This document shows, one piece after another, positions 11,181-20,159 of a stretch of DNA of 64,000 nucleotides (positions are counted from its first letter, which is position 1; each line of letters begins with the position of its first letter). A program made the position numbers and the translations under genes. Source of the DNA: Staphylococcus borealis (GTDB lineage: Bacteria; Bacillota; Bacilli; Staphylococcales; Staphylococcaceae); the NCBI RefSeq assembly GCF_001224225.1, contig NZ_CUEE01000002.1, positions 248,001 through 312,000 on the forward strand, in the 5' to 3' direction. Below the pieces are notes generated by a model. It had not been told where the DNA came from, did not search any database, and worked only from the letters and a program-made list of their open reading frames with translations.

Positions 11181-11296
11181 ACGAACTTATGTTGTGAACA
11201 TTTGATTTCATTTCGTCAATCCTATTGACACAGTGAGTATACATTTGTTTAAGGAATTAAAGTGTGATATACTTATTGTGCGTAAAAAATTAGACT

Positions 11297-11354
11297 CAGG
11301 CAGAAAGAGTGGGCATATACCCGCTCTTTTCTATTTGCCGAAAAAGGAGGCCTG
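11297..11354 (+). promoter_or_regulatory. Leader hairpin upstream of rimP
   Basis: A 10-bp stem (AAAGAGTGGG at 11304-11313 with CCCGCTCTTT at 11320-11329) precedes the rimP ribosome site. CAGGC at 11297-11301 can also pair with GCCTG at 11350-11354, which touches the AGGAGG at 11345-11350. The arrangement looks like a leader that could attenuate or mask translation of the rimP-nusA-infB operon. TTTT directly after the stem would also suit partial termination. The regulator is unknown. Confidence 0.5.
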
Positions 11355-11355
11355 T

Positions 11356-11823
11356 ATGAGTAAAATCACTGAGGAAGTAGAAACAATCATAACTCCTGTT
11401 TTAGACGAATTGAATTTTGAATTAGTAGAAGTTGAATACACTAAAGAGGGGAAAGATCATTTCTTAAGAATCTCAATTGATAAAGAAGGCGGTGTCGATT
11501 TAAATGATTGCACACTTGCCTCTGAAAAAATCAGCGAAGTAATGGATGAAAATGATCCAATTCCAGAAATGTACTACTTAGACGTTGCATCACCGGGTGC
11601 AGAACGTCCAATAAAAAAAGAAAAAGATTATCAAAATGCAATTGAAAAACCAGTGTTTGTATCATTATATGCGCCAATTGAAGGCGATAAAGAATGGCTC
11701 GGTATTTTAAAAGCTGTTAATGATGATGTAATTACGATGGAAGTTAAAGAGAAAGCTAAAACAAAACAAATTGAAATACCAAGAAATAAAATTGCAAAAG
11801 CACGTCACACTGTTATGATTTAA
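11356..11823 (+). CDS. rimP: Ribosome maturation factor RimP
   Basis: RimP helps the 30S subunit mature. The ATG at 11356 follows AAGGAGGCCTGT and gives 155 residues; the open frame extends upstream but covers the leader hairpin, so the shorter start is chosen. Typical segments are LDELNFELVEVEYTKEGKDHFLRISIDKEGGVDLNDC and the motif YLDVASPGAERPIKKEKD. It is the first gene of the rimP-nusA-ylxR-ylxQ-infB operon; nusA starts 20 nt downstream. Confidence 0.96.
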   Translation: MSKITEEVETIITPVLDELNFELVEVEYTKEGKDHFLRISIDKEGGVDLNDCTLASEKISEVMDENDPIPEMYYLDVASPGAERPIKKEKDYQNAIEKPVFVSLYAPIEGDKEWLGILKAVNDDVITMEVKEKAKTKQIEIPRNKIAKARHTVMI

Positions 11824-11843
11824 CGTGATGAGGAGGAATAATT

Positions 11844-13076
11844 GTGGCAAGTAATGAACTTTTATTAGCAACTGAATATTTAGAAAAAGAAAAGAAAATT
11901 CCAAGAGAAGTATTAATTGATGCGATTGAAGCAGCTTTAATTACTGCATATAAAAAGAACTATGATAGTGCTAGAAACGTACGTGTAGAGTTAAATATGG
12001 ATGAAGGTACATTTAAAGTTATTGCACGTAAAGATGTTGTCGAAGAAGTATTTGATGATAGAGATGAAGTAGATTTAAGTACTGCACTCGTTAAAAATCC
12101 AGCTTATGAAGTTGGCGATATTTACGAAGAAGATGTTACACCAAAAGATTTTGGCCGTGTTGGTGCACAAGCAGCTAAACAAGCTGTAATGCAACGATTA
12201 CGTGATGCGGAAAGAGAAATTTTATACACTGAATTTATTGACAAAGAAGACGATATTTTAACAGGTGTTATCGACCGAGTTGATCATCGTTATGTATATG
12301 TAAATTTAGGGAGAATTGAAGCGGTTTTATCTGAAGCTGAAAGAAGTCCAAATGAAAAATATATTCCTAACGAACGCATCAAAGTTTATGTTAACAAAGT
12401 AGAACAAACAACTAAAGGACCACAAATTTATGTTTCTAGAAGTCATCCTGGCTTATTAAAACGTTTATTTGAACAAGAAGTACCTGAAATTTATGATGGT
12501 ACAGTGATTGTAAAATCAGTAGCTCGTGAAGCCGGTGATCGTTCTAAGATTAGTGTTTATTCTGATAATCCAGACATTGATGCAGTAGGCGCATGTGTAG
12601 GTGCTAAAGGTGCGCGTGTTGAAGCTGTAGTTGAAGAACTTGGTGGAGAAAAAATTGATATTGTTCAATGGAATGAAGATCCAAAAGTATTTGTACGTAA
12701 TGCTTTAAGTCCTTCACAAGTATTAGAAGTTATCGTTGACGAAGACAATCAATCTACTGTTGTTGTTGTTCCTGACTATCAATTATCATTAGCTATTGGT
12801 AAAAGAGGTCAAAATGCACGATTAGCTGCGAAATTGACTGGATGGAAAATTGACATTAAATCTGAAACTGATGCGCGCGAAGCGGGAATTTACCCTGTGA
12901 TTGAATCAGAAGCATTAGCAGATGATATTGTTTTATCTGATTCTAATGATGAAGATATTGAAATTGATGATGTTGATTTAGAAGAATCGAATTTAACTAC
13001 TGCAGAATTAGCAGCAGAAATCGATGAACCTTCTGAAAATACTGATGAAGTAGACAGTGAAGACAAAGACGTATAA
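11844..13076 (+). CDS. nusA: Transcription termination/antitermination factor NusA
   Basis: NusA binds RNA polymerase and modulates pausing, termination and antitermination. The start is GTG at 11844 after GAGGAGGAATAATT. The 410 residues include the N-terminal RNAP-binding domain (1-125), an S1 domain around DDILTGVIDRVDHRYVYVNLG, KH1 (GDRSKISVYS, VGACVGAKGARVEAV) and KH2 (LAIGKRGQNARLAAKLTGWKIDI). A very acidic tail of about 60 residues follows; the extra C-terminal acidic repeats of E. coli NusA are absent, as is normal in Firmicutes. ylxR follows after 25 nt. Confidence 0.97.
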   Translation: MASNELLLATEYLEKEKKIPREVLIDAIEAALITAYKKNYDSARNVRVELNMDEGTFKVIARKDVVEEVFDDRDEVDLSTALVKNPAYEVGDIYEEDVTPKDFGRVGAQAAKQAVMQRLRDAEREILYTEFIDKEDDILTGVIDRVDHRYVYVNLGRIEAVLSEAERSPNEKYIPNERIKVYVNKVEQTTKGPQIYVSRSHPGLLKRLFEQEVPEIYDGTVIVKSVAREAGDRSKISVYSDNPDIDAVGACVGAKGARVEAVVEELGGEKIDIVQWNEDPKVFVRNALSPSQVLEVIVDEDNQSTVVVVPDYQLSLAIGKRGQNARLAAKLTGWKIDIKSETDAREAGIYPVIESEALADDIVLSDSNDEDIEIDDVDLEESNLTTAELAAEIDEPSENTDEVDSEDKDV

Positions 13077-13101
13077 GCAAATAATTGGGGTGAGTAATTA
13101 A

Positions 13102-13386
13102 GTGAAGAAGAAAAAGATTCCAATGCGCAAATGTATTATTACAAATGAAATGCGTCCCAAGAAAGATATGATTCGCGTTGTAATTAACAAAGAAGGCGAC
13201 ATTTTTGCAGATGGTACTGGCAAACAACAAGGTAGAGGCGCTTATGTTTCAAAAGATGTACAAAGTGTAGAAGCAGCTCAAGAAAAGGGCGTACTTGAAA
13301 GATATTTTAATGCAGATTCTGCAAAGCTAGACCCTGTTTATAAAGAAATTATACGTTTGATTTATAGAGAAGAGATTCCTAAATGA
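13102..13386 (+). CDS. ylxR: YlxR/RnpM family RNA-binding protein
   Basis: This is a 94-residue basic protein starting with GTG at 13102. PMRKCIITNEMRPKKDMIRVV and GRGAYVSKDVQSVEAAQ are the family's conserved blocks; the first usually carries the CxxT/C motif seen here as KCIIT. In Bacillus subtilis the homologue RnpM has been linked to RNase P activity. It sits between nusA and ylxQ as in most Firmicutes, and its stop overlaps the next start by 4 nt, so translation is coupled. Confidence 0.93.
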   Translation: MKKKKIPMRKCIITNEMRPKKDMIRVVINKEGDIFADGTGKQQGRGAYVSKDVQSVEAAQEKGVLERYFNADSAKLDPVYKEIIRLIYREEIPK

Positions 13387-13700
13387 ATAAAGAACAAATT
13401 TTAAATTTTTTAGGTTTAGCAATGAGAGCGCGTAAAGTGAAATCTGGCGAATCTGTATTGCTTACTGAGATTAAGAAAAATAATATTAAACTTGTTATCA
13501 TGGCATCGGATGCCTCAGAAAACACTTTGAAAAATATAAAAAATAAATGTGAAACGTATCATGTCCCATTTAGGATTTTTAGTACAAGAGCAGAATTAGG
13601 ACAATCTTTAGGTAAGTCGGAACGTGTAAACATAGGAGTTATAGACTCTGGGTTTGCGTCTAAGCTTACGTCGATGATAGATGAATATTGTAAGGAGTGA
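13383..13700 (+). CDS. ylxQ: L7Ae-family ribosomal-like protein YlxQ
   Basis: This is a 105-residue L7Ae/L30e-fold protein that would bind kink-turn RNA. The motif [43 protein letters not shown] is typical. The ATG overlaps the ylxR stop (ATGA). Its product may be ribosome-associated, but its target RNA is unclear; Bacillus relatives YbxF/YlxQ are k-turn binders. infB starts 4 nt after the stop. Confidence 0.92.
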   Translation: MNKEQILNFLGLAMRARKVKSGESVLLTEIKKNNIKLVIMASDASENTLKNIKNKCETYHVPFRIFSTRAELGQSLGKSERVNIGVIDSGFASKLTSMIDEYCKE

Positions 13701-13704
13701 TTAT

Positions 13705-15858
13705 ATGAGTAAAAAAAGAATTTACGAATATGCGAAAGAATTAAATGTTAAGAGTAAAGAGATTATAGATGAGTTAAAAAGTATGAATGTTGAAGTTTCT
13801 AACCATATGCAAGCGTTAGAGGACGATCAAATTAAATCGCTTGATAAAAAGTTTAAACCACAAGAAAGTGGTAATGATACGAAACAAAACACTCAAAATA
13901 ATCACCAAAAACAACAAAACAATAACAATAATAAAAATAATAAACAAAATAACAAAGGTAACGCGAATCAAAAAGGCAATCATAACAACAAAAATAACAA
14001 TAACAAAGGCAATAACAAAAATAATAAAAACAACAAGAATAACAAAAACAATAAAAATAATAAAGGTAACAAAAACAACAAGCCGGCAGCAGAACCAAAA
14101 GAAATGCCTTCTAAAATCACATATGAAGAAGGTATCACAGTTGGCGAATTAGCTGATAAACTTAATATTGAATCAGCAGGAATTATTAAAAAGTTATTCT
14201 TATTAGGTATTGTTGCCAATATTAACCAAGCGTTAGATGAAGAAACATTAGAATTAATTGCCGACGATTATGGTGTTGAACTTGAGAAAGAAGTCGTAGT
14301 GAACGAAGAAGATTTATCAATTTATTTTGATGAAGAAGAAGATGATCCTGATGCAATTGAACGTCCAGCGGTAGTTACTATTATGGGACACGTTGACCAT
14401 GGTAAAACAACATTACTTGATTCAATTCGCCACACTAAAGTAACAGCAGGAGAAGCGGGTGGAATCACACAACATATCGGTGCTTATCAAATTGAAAATG
14501 CAGGCAAAAAAATCACATTCCTTGATACGCCAGGACACGCAGCATTTACTACAATGCGTGCGCGTGGTGCACAAGTAACAGATATCACAATTCTAGTTGT
14601 TGCAGCCGATGATGGTGTAATGCCACAAACCATTGAAGCAATTAACCATGCTAAAGAAGCTAATGTTCCTACAATTGTAGCAGTGAATAAAATTGATAAA
14701 CCAACTGCAAACCCTGATCGTGTAATGCAAGAATTAACCGAATATGGTTTAATTCCTGAAGATTGGGGCGGTGAAACAATCTTTGTTCCACTTTCAGCAT
14801 TAAGTGGTGACGGTATTGATGATTTATTAGAAATGATTGGTTTAGTTGCTGAAGTACAAGAATTAAAAGCGAATCCTAATAAACAAGCGATTGGTACAGT
14901 AATTGAAGCAGAATTAGATAAATCTCGTGGTCCTGCCGCTTCATTATTAGTTCAAAATGGTACTTTAAACGTTGGAGATTCTATCGTAGTAGGTAATACA
15001 TTTGGACGAATTCGTGCAATGGTTAACGATTTGGGCCAAAGAATTAAATCAGCTGGTCCTTCTACGCCTGTTGAAATTACAGGAATTAACGATGTACCGT
15101 TAGCCGGGGACCGCTTCGTTGTCTTCAAAGATGAGAAACAAGCGCGTCGTATTGGTGAAGCGCGTCATGAAGCTAGCGTTATTCAACAACGTCAAGAAAG
15201 CAAAAATGTATCATTAGATAATTTATTCGAACAAATGAAACAAGGTGAAATGAAAGACCTCAATGTTATTATCAAAGGTGACGTTCAAGGTTCAGTTGAA
15301 GCACTTGCCGCTTCCCTTATGAAGATTGATGTTGAAGGCGTTAACGTGCGCATTATTCATACAGCAGTTGGTGCAATTAATGAATCAGACGTTACATTAG
15401 CTAATGCGTCAAATGGTATTATCATTGGTTTCAATGTGCGTCCTGACGCAGGTGCTAAACGTGCTGCAGAAGCTGAAAATGTTGATATGAGACTTCATCG
15501 TGTTATTTATAACGTTATTGAAGAAATTGAATCAGCTATGAAAGGTTTACTTGATCCTGAATTTGAAGAACAAGTCATCGGACAAGCTGAAGTACGTCAA
15601 ACATTCAAAGTGTCTAAAGTTGGTACAATTGCAGGTAGTTATGTTACTGAAGGTAAGATTACTCGTAACGCAGGTGTACGTATTATTAGAGACGGTATTG
15701 TGTTATTCGAAGGTGAATTAGACACATTGAAACGTTTCAAAGATGATGCTAAAGAAGTAGCCCAAGGTTATGAATGTGGTATCACAATTGAAAAATTCAA
15801 TGATATTAAAGAAGGCGACATTATCGAAGCATTCGAGATGGTTGAAATCGAAAGATAA
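13705..15858 (+). CDS. infB: Translation initiation factor IF-2
   Basis: IF-2 is the GTPase that places fMet-tRNA on the 30S subunit and promotes subunit joining. The ATG at 13705 after TAAGGAGTGATT gives 717 residues; a longer frame from 13681 overlaps ylxQ and is not needed. An IF2_N module (about 1-53) is followed by a low-complexity Asn/Lys/Gln linker (about 55-133), a second IF2_N module ([19 protein letters not shown]), the G domain ([23 protein letters not shown]), domain II, and the C-terminal domains ending FEMVEIER. It ends the operon, with a hairpin terminator 50 nt downstream. Confidence 0.97.
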   Translation: MSKKRIYEYAKELNVKSKEIIDELKSMNVEVSNHMQALEDDQIKSLDKKFKPQESGNDTKQNTQNNHQKQQNNNNNKNNKQNNKGNANQKGNHNNKNNNNKGNNKNNKNNKNNKNNKNNKGNKNNKPAAEPKEMPSKITYEEGITVGELADKLNIESAGIIKKLFLLGIVANINQALDEETLELIADDYGVELEKEVVVNEEDLSIYFDEEEDDPDAIERPAVVTIMGHVDHGKTTLLDSIRHTKVTAGEAGGITQHIGAYQIENAGKKITFLDTPGHAAFTTMRARGAQVTDITILVVAADDGVMPQTIEAINHAKEANVPTIVAVNKIDKPTANPDRVMQELTEYGLIPEDWGGETIFVPLSALSGDGIDDLLEMIGLVAEVQELKANPNKQAIGTVIEAELDKSRGPAASLLVQNGTLNVGDSIVVGNTFGRIRAMVNDLGQRIKSAGPSTPVEITGINDVPLAGDRFVVFKDEKQARRIGEARHEASVIQQRQESKNVSLDNLFEQMKQGEMKDLNVIIKGDVQGSVEALAASLMKIDVEGVNVRIIHTAVGAINESDVTLANASNGIIIGFNVRPDAGAKRAAEAENVDMRLHRVIYNVIEEIESAMKGLLDPEFEEQVIGQAEVRQTFKVSKVGTIAGSYVTEGKITRNAGVRIIRDGIVLFEGELDTLKRFKDDAKEVAQGYECGITIEKFNDIKEGDIIEAFEMVEIER

Positions 15859-15880
15859 AACGATGAGTTATGAAGTGGAC

Positions 15881-16026
15881 TGAGTCTGGGACATAATTTC
15901 ATCAATATAGCCAGTAAATGAGTTTTTATAAATTCATTTACTGGCTTTTTCATTTTACAATACCTCGTATGAGAGGCGCGCTTGCCCAACTTGCTTAGTT
16001 TGTGAAATCTCTTTTCAAGATTTTTT
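15881..16026 (+). repeat. Decayed copy of the modular intergenic repeat
   Basis: The 478-bp gap between infB and the lipoprotein gene holds repeat remains. GTCTGGGACATAATTT starts at 15884, and 15985-16026 (CCCAACTTGCTTAGTTTG, then AATCTCTTTTCAAGA) is the reverse complement of the CAAAGCAAGTTGGG/TTC-GAA module seen at 35861 and 61813. The GGGGCCCC core is missing. The rest of the gap (16027-16336) is AT-rich; an AAAAAAGT/ACTTTTTT stem at 16186-16209 and a TATAAT at 16258 are the only other signals. Confidence 0.5.
15910..15950 (+). terminator. Terminator after infB
   Basis: A 12-15 bp stem, GCCAGTAAATGA at 15910-15921 with its complement ending CTGGC at 15945, is followed by TTTTT. It would end the rimP-to-infB operon. 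The text just before it (15883-15898, GTCTGGGACATAATTT) matches the head motif of the dispersed repeats. Confidence 0.85.
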
Positions 16027-16336
16027 ATATTGGATCTCGCGTTCAACTACATTTCATTATCCTTTTAGATTTACTTACTTAAGTACTAGTGTGCTTCTTT
16101 TCATGAAATTAATGCTCCTAAAAAACAGTCTCGACAAAATGCTTCTTTATGCATAGACAAAATCTAAGTTCTCAAATCTCAAAATAAAAAAGTGCTTTAA
16201 AACTTTTTTATCTATTTATATTTTAAGACAAAAAAGTAAATAAAAAAGAAAAAGTTATATAATAATCATAATGAAAATTTTGATATTATATATTCATTAT
16301 AAAAATTAAAATTTTGAGATTTCAAAGGGGAAACTT

Positions 16337-16933
16337 ATGAAAAAATTTGCAAATTTAACAATAGGCTGTTGCTTGAGTGGGGTTATACTATTATCAGGAT
16401 GTAGTTCTGTAAAAGCTGGAAAAGAAGGTGGAATGTTAACTTCATATAATGCAACATCACTTGATAAAAAATTAAATAATCAAGATGTGCACGTCGGGAC
16501 AGTAAAGTTTATTGATAAAGACACTAATGATGGATATGTACGTGCGTTTGATCAATTAAATCCAATTATAGTAAATGAGAGTAATAAAGATATTAAAGAA
16601 GTGACTGTAGCAGTAGCAGCATGGGACAAAAACGGTTTACCGGTTAAACCTGAGTTTGCTATGGCTCTTAGTGGTGATTCTTATATTAACAATTACGTAG
16701 ATGAAGAAATTAATTTGACCGGCCATGGAGATAGTAAGAAAGAAATATTTAATTTAAAAGATGATAAAGATATTGAAACATATAAGTTTATTGTTTCTGA
16801 ATATAAAGATTTTGAAGGCCACACTTGGAAGAACCCACTTTATGATAAATTTGAGAAAATTTATGGTCAAAAACGATTAAAAGATATTAAAGGAAGCAAA
16901 AACACAACGATTTCAATTGAAAAAGAACATTAG
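16337..16933 (+). CDS. Predicted lipoprotein of unknown function
   Basis: I do not recognise a characterised function. The 198-residue product has a clear lipoprotein signal: basic MKKF, a hydrophobic stretch, and the lipobox LSGC with the lipidated Cys at 22. The mature part resembles the small DUF-type staphylococcal lipoproteins in which a beta-rich domain binds an unknown ligand (NPIIVNESNKDIKEVTVAVAAW ... KPEFAMALSGDSYINNYV). The ribosome site AAAGGGG precedes the ATG at 16337. It lies between infB and rbfA, genes that adjoin in most Firmicutes, which suggests an insertion. TATAAT at 16258-16263 could be its -10, with no clear -35. Confidence 0.85.
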   Translation: MKKFANLTIGCCLSGVILLSGCSSVKAGKEGGMLTSYNATSLDKKLNNQDVHVGTVKFIDKDTNDGYVRAFDQLNPIIVNESNKDIKEVTVAVAAWDKNGLPVKPEFAMALSGDSYINNYVDEEINLTGHGDSKKEIFNLKDDKDIETYKFIVSEYKDFEGHTWKNPLYDKFEKIYGQKRLKDIKGSKNTTISIEKEH

Positions 16934-17008
16934 AAATTTTGTTTTTAGCGCTAATAAGATATAATAAAATAGTGAATAAATTTTTATGATAAATTTAGTT
17001 TCTATGTC

Positions 17009-17036
17009 TTTACGAGCATAGTTATAAGGGTATAAT
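17009..17036 (+). promoter_or_regulatory. Candidate rbfA promoter
   Basis: A perfect TATAAT at 17031-17036 is preceded at 16 nt by TTTACG (17009-17014). It lies 35 nt upstream of the rbfA start. rbfA would otherwise depend on read-through past the infB terminator and the lipoprotein gene, so a local promoter makes sense. Confidence 0.45.
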
Positions 17037-17070
17037 GAAAAGACAAATTTTTTAAAGAGGTGAAATATCC

Positions 17071-17421
17071 ATGAGTAACATGAGAGCAGAACGCGTTGGC
17101 GAACAAATGAAGAAAGAAATTATGGATATCGTAAATAATAAAGTTAAAGATCCTAGAGTGGGCTTTATCACAATTACAGATGTTGAATTAACAAACGACT
17201 TATCACAAGCCAAAGTGTACCTTACTGTGTTAGGTAGTGAAAAAGAGGTTAATGATACATTTAAAGCATTAGATAAAGCGAAAGGATTCATTAAATCTGA
17301 ATTAGGTTCAAGAATGAGACTACGAATTATTCCAGAATTATTCTTTGAATATGATGAATCTATTGAGTATGGTAATAAAATTGAGAAAATGATTCAAGAT
17401 TTGCATAAGCAAGATAGATAA
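17071..17421 (+). CDS. rbfA: 30S ribosome-binding factor RbfA
   Basis: RbfA is a small KH-type assembly factor that binds the 30S subunit near the 16S rRNA 5' helix and acts in cold adaptation. The 116-residue protein shows [52 protein letters not shown] and the C-terminal [24 protein letters not shown], both characteristic. AGAGGTG is the ribosome site. It is separated from infB by 1.2 kb here. Confidence 0.97.
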   Translation: MSNMRAERVGEQMKKEIMDIVNNKVKDPRVGFITITDVELTNDLSQAKVYLTVLGSEKEVNDTFKALDKAKGFIKSELGSRMRLRIIPELFFEYDESIEYGNKIEKMIQDLHKQDR

Positions 17422-17540
17422 TTGTCTATTAACTAAGTTATAGCAATATACTTTGTTATTTTATTAACATTACAAATACAAATTGAACGAGAAATAGAAT
17501 AAACACTAATTTTTAAGCTATTCAAAATAATCGTCGCCTA

Positions 17541-17590
17541 TACGGGGGTGGGACAATAAATTCAAATCGAATGATGTTCCACTCCCGTCT
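17541..17590 (+). repeat. Hairpin of the GGGTGGGACA repeat family
   Basis: ACGGGGGTGGGACA at 17542-17555 pairs with the arm ending CACTCCCGT at 17588 across a 19-nt AT-rich loop. The same motif occurs at 22436, 56036 and 61777. A T-rich but interrupted tail follows, so it may act as a terminator for rbfA. The rest of the 316-bp rbfA-truB gap is plain AT-rich DNA with a TATGAT at 17698 as a possible truB -10. Confidence 0.65.
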
Positions 17591-17737
17591 CATTTTGAGT
17601 TTCAAGGGAATATTGATAGTAAGTGAAAAGTGTGATTTGCTAAGTCAATTTAAGTTATAACAATTAATTTTCATAACACATATTCAGTCAGATAAGTTAT
17701 GATACATAGAGGTAGTTAAAATGAAGGACGTGAAAAA

Positions 17738-18655
17738 ATGTATAACGGTATTTTACCCGTTTATAAAGAACGTGGATTGACGAGTCATGATGTCGTCTTC
17801 AAACTAAGAAAGATTTTAAAAACTAAGAAGATTGGTCATACTGGAACCTTAGATCCTGAAGTGTCAGGTGTATTGCCTATATGTATTGGTCCTGCAACGC
17901 GTGTAAGTGATTACGTCATGGACATGGGTAAATCCTATCATGCGACCATTACATTAGGAGAAAGTACTACTACTGAAGACCAGACGGGTGAAGTTATAGA
18001 TAAAGTTGAGGTTCTTGAAAATGAGGTTAATACAACCGACATAGATGACGTTTTGAGAACTTTTGAAGGCCTTATAGAACAAATTCCACCCATGTATTCA
18101 TCTGTTAAAGTCAATGGGAAAAAGTTATATGAATACGCAAGAAATGGTGAAACAGTTGAAAGGCCAGTGCGTCAAGTGAAAATTGATTTAATTGAGCGTA
18201 CATCTGATCTCCAATTTGAAAATAAGAAATGTCATTTTAATATTAAGGTGAAATGTGGTAAAGGAACTTATATTCGTACACTCGCTACGGACATCGGTAA
18301 ACAATTAGGTTATCCGGCACACATGTCTTTATTAACGCGAACGAATTCAGGTGGTTTTGATGTTGAGGATAGTCTCACATTAGAGCAAATTTCTCAATTA
18401 CATGAGCAAGACGCATTACAATCGCAGCTTTTTCCTATAGAATATGGTTTGAAAAGTTTGCCGAAAATCAACATTTCTGATGAGAATATGAAAAAAAGAA
18501 TATTAAATGGACAAAAGTTTAATAAAAGACTTTTTAATCAAATCATTGATGAACAATTAGTTTTTGTTGATTCTGAAACTCAGAAAGTAATGGCAATTTA
18601 TGTTCAACATCCAGATAAAAAATATGAAATTAAACCTAAAAAAGTATTTAATTAA
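17738..18655 (+). CDS. truB: tRNA pseudouridine-55 synthase TruB
   Basis: TruB isomerises U55 in the T-loop of tRNAs. The 305-residue protein carries the catalytic Asp in motif [18 protein letters not shown] (Asp39), followed by [26 protein letters not shown] and [16 protein letters not shown]. The C-terminal PUA-like tail is present. The start ATG at 17738 lies after GGACGTGAAAA. ribF follows after 14 nt and both are probably one unit. Confidence 0.96.
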   Translation: MYNGILPVYKERGLTSHDVVFKLRKILKTKKIGHTGTLDPEVSGVLPICIGPATRVSDYVMDMGKSYHATITLGESTTTEDQTGEVIDKVEVLENEVNTTDIDDVLRTFEGLIEQIPPMYSSVKVNGKKLYEYARNGETVERPVRQVKIDLIERTSDLQFENKKCHFNIKVKCGKGTYIRTLATDIGKQLGYPAHMSLLTRTNSGGFDVEDSLTLEQISQLHEQDALQSQLFPIEYGLKSLPKINISDENMKKRILNGQKFNKRLFNQIIDEQLVFVDSETQKVMAIYVQHPDKKYEIKPKKVFN

Positions 18656-18669
18656 AGGAGTCAAAAGTT

Positions 18670-19641
18670 ATGAAAGTGATAGAAGTAACCCATCCAATTC
18701 AAGAAGATCAATTGATAAAAGAAGACGTTGCGATGGCATTTGGCTTTTTTGATGGCATGCATCGTGGTCATCATAAAGTGTTCGAAGCGTTGGATGAGCG
18801 TGCTGCAGCGCGAAATCTAAAAAAGGCAGTTACAACATTTGATCCTCACCCTTCTGTCGTGTTAAATCCAGAACGTAAACGTACGGACTATTTAACACCA
18901 CTTTCAGATAAACTTGAGATGATTGAACAACATGATGTAGATTATTGTATTGTAATCAATTTTTCATCACGCTTTGCGAGTGTAACCGCAGAAGAATTTG
19001 TCCAAGATTATATTATTAATAATCATGTGCAAGAAGTAGTTGCTGGATTTGATTTTACATATGGTAAATTCGGAAAAGGTAACATGTCTGTATTAAATGA
19101 AATGAATGAATTTAGCACAACCATTGTTGGTAAACAAGAGATGGAAACCGAAAAAATTTCCACTACAGCGATTAGGGAAGCTTTGAAAGAAGGTAATTTA
19201 AAAAAAGCCAATGAGCAATTAGGTTATCTATACAGAATTAAAGGGACAGTAGTACAAGGGGAAAAACGAGGTCGTACTATTGGATTCCCAACCGCAAATG
19301 TTCAACCAAGTGATGACTATGTATTACCTAAAAAAGGTGTTTACGCTGTAAGTATGGCAATTGGTGCCGAAAATAAAATCTATCGTGGTGTCGCTAATGT
19401 TGGTGTGAAACCTACTTTCCATGACCCATCAAAAGCTGAAGTAGTAATTGAAGTTAACATTTTTGATTTTAATGACAATATATATGGTGAACGTGTCATA
19501 GTATATTGGCATCATTACTTGAGACCAGAAGTGAAATTCGATGGTATCGATCCTTTAGTTGAACAAATGAACAATGATAAAGAAAAAGCTAAATACCTAC
19601 TATCGGTTGATTTTGGTGATGATGTATCGTATAATATCTAA
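18670..19641 (+). CDS. ribF: Bifunctional riboflavin kinase / FAD synthetase
   Basis: RibF converts riboflavin to FMN and then FAD. The 323-residue protein has the N-terminal nucleotidyltransferase domain ([19 protein letters not shown], with the HxGH-like motif, and [22 protein letters not shown]) and the C-terminal kinase domain ([31 protein letters not shown]). It follows truB as in other Bacillota. The AAAGGAG site overlaps the truB end. No FMN riboswitch is visible upstream. Confidence 0.96.
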   Translation: MKVIEVTHPIQEDQLIKEDVAMAFGFFDGMHRGHHKVFEALDERAAARNLKKAVTTFDPHPSVVLNPERKRTDYLTPLSDKLEMIEQHDVDYCIVINFSSRFASVTAEEFVQDYIINNHVQEVVAGFDFTYGKFGKGNMSVLNEMNEFSTTIVGKQEMETEKISTTAIREALKEGNLKKANEQLGYLYRIKGTVVQGEKRGRTIGFPTANVQPSDDYVLPKKGVYAVSMAIGAENKIYRGVANVGVKPTFHDPSKAEVVIEVNIFDFNDNIYGERVIVYWHHYLRPEVKFDGIDPLVEQMNNDKEKAKYLLSVDFGDDVSYNI

Positions 19642-19688
19642 AGTTGAGTTCTAAGAAATGGAATTCACTACTATTATTCCTTTATCTT

Positions 19689-19710
19689 GGCGGGTTGAGA
19701 CTCCGACGCC
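19689..19710 (+). promoter_or_regulatory. Hairpin in the rpsO leader
   Basis: GGCG at 19689-19692 pairs with CGCC at 19707-19710, with an inner GAG/CTC pairing. It stands in the 113-nt leader between ribF and rpsO, about 45 nt before the start codon. S15 autoregulates by binding its own leader in several bacteria, so this is a candidate S15-binding element; nothing here proves it. Confidence 0.4.
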
Positions 19711-19754
19711 TAGCTCAGATTAAGGTGTATACAAATTTTAGGAGGAATTTAATT

Positions 19755-20024
19755 ATGGCAATTACACAAGAACGTAAAAACGAAATTATCAAAGAATATC
19801 GCGTGCACGAAACTGACACTGGTTCACCAGAAGTACAAATCGCTGTTTTAACTGCAGAAATCGCTGCATTAAACGAACATTTACGTGAACACAAAAAAGA
19901 TCACCATTCACGTCGTGGATTATTAAAAATGGTAGGTCGTCGTCGTCACTTATTAAACTACTTACGTAGTAAAGATATTCAACGTTACCGTGAATTAATT
20001 AAATCATTAGGTATTCGTCGTTAA
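19755..20024 (+). CDS. rpsO: 30S ribosomal protein S15
   Basis: S15 is an 89-residue protein that binds 16S rRNA in the central domain of the 30S subunit. The true start is the ATG at 19755 ([24 protein letters not shown]) after AGGAGGAATTTAATT. An upstream open frame from 19644 runs through the leader hairpin and is rejected. The segments [33 protein letters not shown] are diagnostic. pnp follows after a terminator, the conserved rpsO-pnp order. Confidence 0.98.
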   Translation: MAITQERKNEIIKEYRVHETDTGSPEVQIAVLTAEIAALNEHLREHKKDHHSRRGLLKMVGRRRHLLNYLRSKDIQRYRELIKSLGIRR

Positions 20025-20039
20025 TTCTAATATATTAAG

Positions 20040-20077
20040 AGGAAAGCACCATTTAGTTTGGTACTTTCCTTTTTTTA
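20040..20077 (+). terminator. Terminator between rpsO and pnp
   Basis: A 12-bp stem (AGGAAAGCACCA against TGGTACTTTCCT with one mismatch) with a 7-nt loop precedes seven T. It lies 16 nt after the rpsO stop. A TATGAT at 20122-20127 downstream may be the -10 of a separate pnp promoter. Confidence 0.9.
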
Positions 20078-20159
20078 TCGTTTAATATTAAACACTAATA
20101 TAAAATTTTAAAAATAAATGATATGATGTAGTTAATAGATTTCAGAGAGGAGATTCATA

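Noticed and set aside
13841..14219. Three open frames in the IF-2 linker, both strands
   Set aside because: They come from the A-rich codon repeat; composition (I/K/T or C/Y/F/L only) shows that they are shadows.
18640..18669. FMN riboswitch before ribF
   Set aside because: Only 14 nt separate truB and ribF; no RFN element is possible here.
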